DNA from: Euphorbia lathyris
Lineage: Eukaryota; Streptophyta; Magnoliopsida; Malpighiales; Euphorbiaceae
Assembly (NCBI RefSeq): GCF_963576675.1
Contig: NC_088913.1
Span: 22,084,001-22,148,000 of the forward strand
Length of the DNA stretch: 64,000 nt
Direction: 5' to 3'
Position numbers and translations under genes: made by a program. Below are positions 57,088-64,000 of this stretch, in pieces; the first letter of the stretch is position 1, and every line of letters begins with the position of its first letter. Under the pieces are notes generated by a model. It ran no database searches. It saw only the letters and a program-made list of their open reading frames with translations, and was not told the DNA's origin.

Positions 57088-57596
57088 TGATACAGATTGA
57101 AAGCGATAAATGAAGGTTTTAATCGTAAACCAACAAAGATGTTCTTCTCTAGCTAAACTAGAAGGAGTGAATCCCAATAAACAAGGTAATAACTTTAAAC
57201 TCTCAAAGAGAATGAATTTGATTGATAAAAGTTGCCGTCATTCTTACAAAATGAGGATTTAAATACTTCCCCTTAATGGTAACAAAAGACTAGGATTACC
57301 CCTACTAGGGTTACAATAAGGCGATCCCTAAAAGGGTAAAATAGGTGATACGCCCCGACAACAGTACATTGGTACAGGTACGGATTGTCAGGGTTGTTGG
57401 TGAATTACTTTGGGCGGAAGTAAGCCTAGAGATCCGCCCAGGGTAGATGTTGATACGCCTCCTTGCGTACGCCTAGATTCGCCCAGCTTGCTTGTCTTGG
57501 GGATCCGCCCTCCTAGGTATAACCTCTGTGGGTCTGATATCTGGGGATTCGCCCGAACGCCTGAGATCAGTGATCTCAGTTAGGATGTCCGCATCA
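57088..57596 (-). repeat. 5' LTR of the young gypsy element
   Basis: It is 509 bp and read leftward starts TGATGCGGACATCC and ends CTGTATCA. Confidence 0.92.
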
Positions 57597-57601
57597 TTAT
57601 A

Positions 57602-58643
57602 TAAAAAAAATCCTCTAGAAATCTATTGGTTGTACCTAATGATAATTAATAATGTAATTTTTGTATTTACTTTTGTAAAAAAAGGCTACTTTATGAAAGA
57701 AATTAAGAAAATATAATATGAGATGAGGAAATAGTTGACCTTTTCAAATCCATATAACACATAATAATTTCTAAGGAGGGAAAGAATAAAATTAATCCTT
57801 GAAAGTGGAACAAAAGGAAACTTGAAAGAACAAGTCATTCCTAAATTAATAAAATTGCAAAATAAATATAAAAAACACAACATTATTAATTGTTTAATCT
57901 CATCACTACTTTTATTCAACTTTCTCCTATAGACAGCCATCAAGAAAGCCTGTAATGGATATATCCTAAGCTTTGCAGACAAGACTTTTATATATATTTA
58001 TTCTCTCATTTTATCAATTATGAGTAAATTTTACACTACTCACTAACAATTATTAATCTCACTTATTAACATTATTATATCTTCTAATCTTAATTTTTTA
58101 TAATAATTATTTTTCAAATCACATATATCATTATTATTCAGATGATTCTATTTTACAAATAAATAAATAAATTTCATAAATAGAGATGCTATTTCAATTA
58201 ACATGTTGAACCATTGATCAATTATAATTTTATGCATTGAACGTTCAATAATTAATTAGACAAACATTAAATTCGGCTAAAAACGTAATCTATCTCCTTT
58301 TTTAATTTTCGACCCAATTTGGATGAAAAAAGATTACCATTAGGTAAAATATTATACTGATAATCACTAACGTTTGAGAACAGACAGTAAAATCGCAATT
58401 GAGTATATCCTTCAGGCTATGGATGTAAGTTATTTAAATATAATAGTGCAAAAAAATTTCTTCATCCCTGCAATGTATCCAGTTTAGTCATGAATTCCGG
58501 AAACAAAATCGGGAGACTCACGGGTTAGCAAACTGGGGTCGACATCTAGGTTATCCCGTTCTTTTATTGGAAGATTTTCCATCCTTTATTTCGACTTGTA
58601 TCAACCGTAATTTATCTACTGAAAGAAAGTTATTATAAATAGA

Positions 58644-58704
<61 letters not shown>

Positions 58705-58980
58705 ATAATTGAGGGTTTAACAATATAAAATTAAAATTACTTTGACTAAAGTTTAACAATTGGAAAGATTAAAAGGCCCTATATTTATGGTTTGCTTAAT
58801 TTAGAACAAAGAATATCTAAATAATATCTTGAACAAGAATTAAGTGAAGACTAATTAATACTAACAAACTCAGCTAACAAATGTTCCTTTGTTTGCTTCT
58901 CTCTAAAGATATTCTTACTTAGAACAAATCTTTCTTAAAACTAACTCTCACTACCTTAAATCCCCCAAATCTAATCCCTT
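57602..58980. other. AT-rich upstream region of the XTH gene
   Basis: No gene is seen. A (TA)n tract of 50 bp lies at 58650-58699. It contains the distal promoter of the downstream gene. Confidence 0.45.
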
Positions 58981-58990
58981 AAATCTTCAC

Positions 58991-58998
58991 TATATATA
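58991..58998 (+). promoter_or_regulatory. TATA box candidate of the XTH gene
   Basis: TATATATA lies 35 bp before the ATG at 59033. The spacing would give a very short leader, so an alternative upstream start is possible. Confidence 0.45.
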
Positions 58999-59032
58999 TG
59001 CTAGATATCACAAAAGATTATCAATATTCATC

Positions 59033-60277
59033 ATGTCCAAAATTTTGAGTTTGAATATTGCAATTCCTTTGATTGTCTTAAATTACTTAATTCAGATTTC
59101 ATTTTCTTCTGTGGTTTCAACTGGAGATTTTAGAGAAGATTTCTATGTAACATGGGCTCCTAATCATGTTAATACTTCTTCCGATGGCAAAACGACAAGC
59201 TTCAAGCTCGATCAGGATTCAGGTATGTATGATACGACATTGCACGAGCTTAATTAATTGCTAATTAATCTATTGTCGTTTTGTTTAATTAATCCGAATC
59301 GGTCTATTTTAGGATGTGCTTTGGCTTCGAATCAGATGTTCTTGTTTGGGAAGATCGATATGAAAATTAAACTAATACCGGGGCGCTCAGCTGGCACTGT
59401 TGTTGCATTTTATGTAAGCGTTTTTTGGAAAGTGCAAATTTATCGATATGTTAATTTGATTAAACACATAATTAAGATTTTAATCAATATGTGATAATTA
59501 TGTTTTTGCAGTTGCAATCAAATCAACCAAATCATGATGAGATAGATTTTGAATTCCTTGGAAATGTAAAAGGGGAACCATATATTGTTCAGACCAATGT
59601 ATTTGCAGATGGGTTTGATAATCGTGAACAAAGGGTCATTTTGTGGTTTGATCCAACCGCCAATTTCCATACTTATTCTGTCTTATGGAACATTTACCAA
59701 ATTGTGTAAGTACTACATATTTATATATTCCCATATTGCTAACTACAAAAGAATTTTGGCTCCCTTTCATGCTCACGGGTCCGAGTATTCGTAAAATTCA
59801 CCCAAACCCACAAGCCGGATTTGGACAATAAAAATTTGGGATAAGGTGTTAAAATAGATTTATGGTTTTTGAAAAGCTATCAATTTAGGCTCCACATATA
59901 AAATAGCACCAATGTAGGAGTAACGTTTAAAAAAGAATATCAATTTAGGCCTCGATAACGGAACGTGACAGAACTTAACGGAGTAATATGAATGACGTAT
60001 CACGTTCCGTTATTGAGGTCTAAATTGGTACCTTTTTTAAATGTTAAACCTATATTAGTGCTATTTTGTACATCGAGCCTAAATTGATACTTTTCCAAAA
60101 ATCATAAAAGCCTATTTTGATACCTTATCCCAAAAAATTTATATCAGATTCAGCTTGGTTTAAGTTCGTCAAAGCCCGTCTATTTCTAAGACGGATTTAA
60201 AATTTATAAAAACAAGATGAATTTGACCCGTTTTATTAATATTAATTATTAAATTTATATTTATGTATTAAATATTC

Positions 60278-60312
<35 letters not shown>

Positions 60313-61250
60313 TTGAGCTTGAATTTTTTTAAGTCCAAACCTATCTAAATTAACAACGGACTCGATTGGACATGGTTTGAGCTTTTTTTAAGTAAAATCT
60401 TGTTGGGTCGGACCTAGATCGACCCATGAACAATACTATTCATAATTAGTTATGTTCATGAGTCTATTGACATGTGTAACCCACATTTTATGTATTATAC
60501 TCGTATATGCATATTTGAAATATTTTCTGATTCGACATGCCACACACAAAATGAAATGTGCTTGAGAGCTGGCAAGAACTTTTGCATATATAGATTTATT
60601 TGGATTAAGTTTAAATTTTTTTAAGTCCGAGCTTCTTTAAATTAAGAGCAGGTTGGATTGGATTTGATTCTAAACATCTTTAAGCAAAATCTCATTAGAC
60701 CTAGGGCGAACCAGCCCATGAACAAAACTTCTTGTAATATAGATTTGTTCATGAGTCAATTGACACACCTAACTCACCTTTTATGAATTAGATTTGTATA
60801 TTCATATATGACGCGTCTCGGTCTGAATCCGCATCCTATTCTTACAGGTTCATGGTGGATTCAATACCTATAAGAACATATAGAAACCATGCAGACAAAG
60901 GGGTAGCATATCCAAGATCCCAACCAATGGAGGTCAAATTAAGCCTATGGAATGGTGAAAATTGGGCAACAAATGGTGGAAAAGATACAATTGATTGGTC
61001 TAAATCTCCTTTTATAGCTTCATTTGGGAATTACACAATTGATGCTTGTATTTGGAATGGGAATCCTAGATTTTGCAAGGCAGATAGCTCTACTAATTGG
61101 TGGAATAAAAGGAGATTTAACTCTTTAACTTCTATCCAAAAAAGATGGTTTAAATGGGTTAGATTACATCATATGGTTTATGATTATTGCCAAGATCATG
61201 CTAGATTTCAAGGCAATCTTCCTAGAGAGTGTTCTTTGTCTAAATATTGA
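59033..61250 (+). CDS. XTH: Xyloglucan endotransglucosylase/hydrolase (GH16), four exons
   Basis: Exons 59033-59222, 59313-59413, 59512-59705 and 60848-61250, all with GT-AG introns, encode 295 residues. The N-terminal ~25 residues form a signal peptide ([18 protein letters not shown]). Exon 3 carries the GH16 active site [10 protein letters not shown] (residues 105-114; nucleophile Glu107, acid/base Glu111). QTNVF and the C-terminal XTH domain with [15 protein letters not shown] and ending PRECSLSKY follow. The enzyme cuts and rejoins xyloglucan chains in the cell wall during growth. Oddity: family members usually have an N-x-T/S sequon right after the active site; here it reads GNVKGEP, so that glycosylation site is missing. 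Length and motifs are normal, no stop or frameshift. Intron 3 (1142 bp) is filled with repeats. Confidence 0.93.
59838..60131. mobile_element. Foldback MITE inside XTH intron 3
   Basis: GGGATAAGGTGTTAAAATAG at the left pairs with the end TATTTTGATACCTTATCCC. Arms cover nearly the whole 294 bp (AGCTATCAATTTAGGCTC opposite GAGCCTAAATTGATACTT). Flanking 9-mers TAAAAATTT and AAAAAATTT differ by one base, compatible with a Mutator-type 9-bp duplication. Confidence 0.65.
60300..60840. repeat. Duplicated repeat block in XTH intron 3
   Basis: About 60309-60540 and 60600-60800 share, in order, TTTTTTTAAGTCC, CATGAACAA, TTCATGAGTC.ATTGACA and TTTTATG..TTA. GGGTCGGACC-type words recall the relic at 21690-22145. 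Confidence 0.5.
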
Positions 61251-62010
61251 TTAGCTAGCTAGATTGTAATTTTTATGGTTATTTATTAGCTTAAATAATT
61301 AGTTTTTAAGATGTAATGTTTATTGATAAAGATGTGTTGGTGTGTTTAGAAGTAAGGTAAACATTTTGGTCATTATATGTGTGATTTGTGATTAATTATG
61401 GTAAATTATACTTATTATCAATCATTACTGAACTTACTAGCATTATGATCACTAACTTTAAATTCGGATAAAAAAGTCATTTAATATTACCAAAAACTAA
61501 AAGTCCTTTAACATTTACTCACTATAATAATAAGTAACCCTTCCGATAAAAATGATATTTTAAAAAATTTTGATTTTTGATTTTGACATCATTTAGATGT
61601 TATTTGAATTAGTAGAAAAAAAAAGTGGTTGTTTAAGGAGAATATTATTCATTTCATTTGTGTTCGAAATCAATTTTTTTTTATTATATATAAAGGGTCT
61701 CATGATTTTTTTTGTTTTTTGTTTTATAATTTATCTGATTACTCGGTTCGAATCTCTTTAAGCATCTCTTCAAGCAACCTAATAAATAACTCTTCGAATT
61801 CGAGATCTCTAAATTAAGCGACATCGGATCCTTTGTAAAGGAAATAAGGAGAAATAAGATTTCTTATTAGAATAGTCTTCTATTTATGTTATTCCTAGTT
61901 AGGTACAAAGACTTACATATACGTGATTCAGTTTACATTGTTCTATATAGTTTTATATTACTCATTATTTAATATCAGAGATTAATATAAGATCTATGAT
62001 TGAGTCTTAA
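61251..62010. other. XTH 3' flank and AT-rich spacer
   Basis: The 3' UTR and polyadenylation region of XTH should lie in the first ~250 bp. No further gene is seen. Confidence 0.4.
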
Positions 62011-62014
62011 CTAT

Positions 62015-62200
62015 AAGCTTGAGTTTTTAGTTCAATTGGTTTCATGACATGGTATTAATGCCTCTAGGACCAAATGGTCGGGGTTTTAAGTCCTGACAAC
62101 CTTATTAATGTGTGGAATTAAAAACACATGGTAGAATGAGGCTGTGTTAGTTTAATTGGTTTCATGACATTTAATATAAGAGAATTAAAAACTTATATAA
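62015..62200 (+). mobile_element. tRNA-derived SINE-like repeat
   Basis: TTTTAGTTCAATTGGTTTCA (box A-like) and GGTTTTAAGTCC (degenerate box B) lie about 50 bp apart, as in SINE heads. The box A region recurs at 62150-62170, suggesting a second partial copy. Confidence 0.4.
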
Positions 62201-62416
62201 TATAGAGCCACAAAGATTTAAAAACCAAAAATCCTAATCAATGGTTTCCGAGAAAAAAAAAGTGGATTGCTAAATACCATCCCGAAATTACTTATCACTG
62301 CTCTCATTTGGATTTTTTTTGCCATTCTCATAATTTTGATAAAAAACTGAAAATCCTCTCTCCAAAATCATAAACCCAAACAACAATAATTGAAATTATG
62401 AAAATAATTGATATGT

Positions 62417-62630
62417 GACAACCCGAACTCCGGAAATGGATGACTACAAATTGGAAACATTAAAGTTTATGTTTTTTTTACCAAAGAATTCATAAAAATA
62501 ATATATATATTTTTTATGACGATTTTGAATTTTGCGTCATAAAAAATTGAAGAATTTTGCATTTTTGTCACAAAAAATTAAACAATTTAGTATTTTTCAT
62601 CACAAAAAATTTTACGATTTTGCACCGGCC
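62417..62630. repeat. Second copy of the dispersed repeat at 29646-29880
   Basis: CAACCCGAACTCCGGAAATG and the following TTGGAAACATTAAAGTTTAT match 29647 onwards. It is again followed by ~32-bp minisatellite units (AAAAAATTGAAGAATTTTGC, TTTTTGTCACA). Confidence 0.65.
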
Positions 62631-62639
62631 AAAATTTGG

Positions 62640-62795
62640 CCTAAACGGATGCCGCATCCGTTCGGCTCATGGCGGGAACGGATGCCACATCTGTTCGGCC
62701 CATGGCGGGAATGGATGCGGCATCTGCCTCCGCCATGGGCCAAACAGATGCGGCATCCGTTCCCGCTATGGGCCGAACGGATGTGGCATCCAGAT
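62640..62795. repeat. GC-rich inverted minisatellite, about 33-bp units
   Basis: Two units (AACGGATGCCGCATCCGTTC and AACGGATGCCACATCTGTTC, each with CATGGCGGG) are followed by units in the opposite sense (GGATGCGGCATCTG, AGATGCGGCATCCG, GGATGTGGCATCC with CATGGGCC). The whole can fold on itself. It stands out in AT-rich DNA. The frames through it (62532-62831) only translate the repeat. Confidence 0.7.
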
Positions 62796-62969
62796 TCTTT
62801 AAAAAAAATTAGTTTTGAAATTTTTTTATGAAAAGGATAAAATTATCTAAATGGGAGCGGTGGTGATAAATAATTTGGGGCGGGAAATAGCAAAACCCTA
62901 AAAAAAGTTAGAAAGCCAACGATGAGGTTCAGTGAGTTCTGATGTGCTATGGATTGATTATATTGTTAG

Positions 62970-63749
62970 GGGTAATTAATTTATTAGTTCCTATATTTTG
63001 ACAAAACACACTGTTTAATCTCCGTATTTTCAAAAACACACGGTAAGGTTCCTAACCTTTAGAAGAAAATTTCCGTAAGTAACCTAGTGCTACATTCTGA
63101 AAAGCCCCCTTTTTGCCCCTCTCTGATAAGGAAGTAAACAAAAAAGCACATTCTAGAATGAGAGATCAGGTACTTAATTATACCATTTCCTTTTCTCGAT
63201 GAATTGTTTAGTCCCTAACGTTTTTCTCGTGAACTGTTTAGTCCCTACCGTTAGACTCTCATGAAGATTCTGTTAGTCAATTTGGATTAGCAGAAACATC
63301 GTTCGTCATCACTGAAGTAGTTGGCAGTAAACATGAGTTAAGAATATGGAGGAAATTAAACTCACCATTGAGAGTAAGCGGATTTCCACCTTCAATTCTA
63401 ACAGGAAGAGTAAGCGAGAGAGATTTGAGTCGATTTCTACCTTCAATTCAAACAGGAAGAGTGAGCATGAGTGATTCGATTATGGGTTAGGGATTCAATC
63501 ATTTCTCCATTTTTTTGTGAGCGAGAGTTGTGAGAGAAAGATATAGAGGTGTGAATTGCTTTTGACTGATAATAGTAAAGGGTAGTTTAGTCATTTCCGA
63601 ATTCATAAACGGTAAAAAATCTAACAAACAGACAAAAGGACTAAACAGTTTACTGAGAAAAAGGTTAGAGACCTTACCGTATGTTTTTGAAAATACAAGG
63701 ACTAAACAGTGTGTTTTTTCAAAATATAGGGACTAAAAATTAATTACCC
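62970..63749. mobile_element. Mutator-type non-autonomous element, 780 bp, perfect 9-bp TSD
   Basis: Inverted termini of about 100 bp start GGGTAATTAATTTATTAGTT (left) and GGGTAATTAATTTTTAGTCC (reverse complement of right), and continue through ACACACTGTTTA and CGGTAAGGT. The duplication TATTGTTAG is exact (62961-62969 and 63750-63758). A 9-bp TSD with long TIRs indicates Mutator-like elements. No transposase. Confidence 0.82.
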
Positions 63750-64000
63750 TATTGTTAGTGATGATCTTATTTCCTTATCTTTCAATTGCTAATATCGCCC
63801 TAACTCTATCTTACATGTCATGTATTAAAAAGAATCAAGAGATTCATTTTTTTTTCTTTTCACATCTTTTCTAATGGAAGCTGATGGATTCGTCACCTTT
63901 CAAATTCAAATATAAGAACTAAAATAAATTATTTCAACTATTAAAATTAAAAGATGGTGAAATTGATGAAACTGAAATCAAATTAGTCAAAGAAAATACA

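Larger units (their letters stand above)
51976..57596 (-). mobile_element. Young Ty3/gypsy LTR retrotransposon, 5.6 kb, TSD TTATA
   Basis: Two 509-bp direct repeats (51976-52484 and 57088-57596) differ at only four positions by eye. TSD TTATA is exact (51971-51975 and 57597-57601). Transcription is leftward: PBS next to 57088, gag, protease, RT, RNase H, integrase, PPT, 3' LTR. RT before integrase defines Ty3/gypsy. A pol frame continuing into the 3' LTR is a trait I recall for the CRM (centromeric) clade, so CRM affinity is possible but unproven. No canonical chromodomain was recognised. Confidence 0.92.

Noticed and set aside
62532..62831. 99-codon plus-strand frame
   Set aside because: It translates a minisatellite and its inverted GC-rich units; the repeated peptide (RMPH, RMWH) follows the DNA repeat.

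Overview
The window is nuclear DNA of a flowering plant, most likely a eudicot. It is AT-rich and holds two host genes with plant features: an intron-containing xyloglucan endotransglucosylase/hydrolase (XTH) and a signal-anchored acidic protein. Almost everything else is plant-type transposable elements (Ty3/gypsy Tat lineage, a second Ty3/gypsy, Ty1/copia SIRE-like, L1-like LINEs, and hAT-, PIF/Harbinger-, Mutator- and CACTA-type DNA elements). The species cannot be named from the sequence alone. All boundaries, repeats and differences below were read by eye.

Layout: (1) 1-6.6 kb holds nested small elements. A LINE tail sits inside an hAT-like element and is itself split by a PIF/Harbinger MITE; a decayed minus-strand Tat-type gypsy remnant follows. 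(2) 6.64-19.85 kb is a tandem duplication of an ~888-bp unit. Its left copy received a ~10-kb Tat-lineage gypsy element (7090-17073, TSD AACTT), an hAT-like element and a tRNA-derived SINE. The right copy keeps the unoccupied AACTT site. The gypsy element carries an antisense gene with two apparent introns between pol and the 3' LTR. (3) 19.85-22.2 kb has no recognisable gene. (4) 22.5-25.1 kb (minus) is the acidic membrane-anchored protein gene. (5) 25.3-32.1 kb contains LINE RNase H remnants, foldback elements and minisatellites. (6) 32163-43799 is a SIRE-like copia element (1.3-kb LTRs, TSD CACCC) with a long third ORF downstream of pol. (7) 43.8-45.7 kb holds minus-strand LINE 3' ends. (8) 45.7-51.9 kb is AT-rich and repeat-rich, with tandem repeats, a foldback, one CACTA terminus, a minute poly(A)-only insertion and a LINE remnant. 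(9) 51976-57596 is a young minus-strand Ty3/gypsy element (509-bp LTRs, TSD TTATA) whose pol frame runs into its own 3' LTR. (10) 59.0-61.25 kb is the XTH gene (4 exons, large TE-filled third intron). (11) 61.3-64 kb holds a SINE-like repeat, a GC-rich inverted minisatellite and a Mutator-type MITE with a perfect 9-bp TSD.

Only the XTH and the acidic protein look like functional host genes. XTH would remodel xyloglucan in the cell wall. The acidic protein is predicted to be a single-pass membrane protein of unknown role. The three LTR retrotransposons are structurally complete (paired LTRs, TSDs, PBS, PPT) but all are coding-defective, so any mobility would need proteins supplied in trans. 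Less expected features are the spliced-looking antisense gene, the empty-site paralog, the element-specific short-word enrichment, and the young gypsy whose five stops and four LTR differences all look like C-to-T type transitions.
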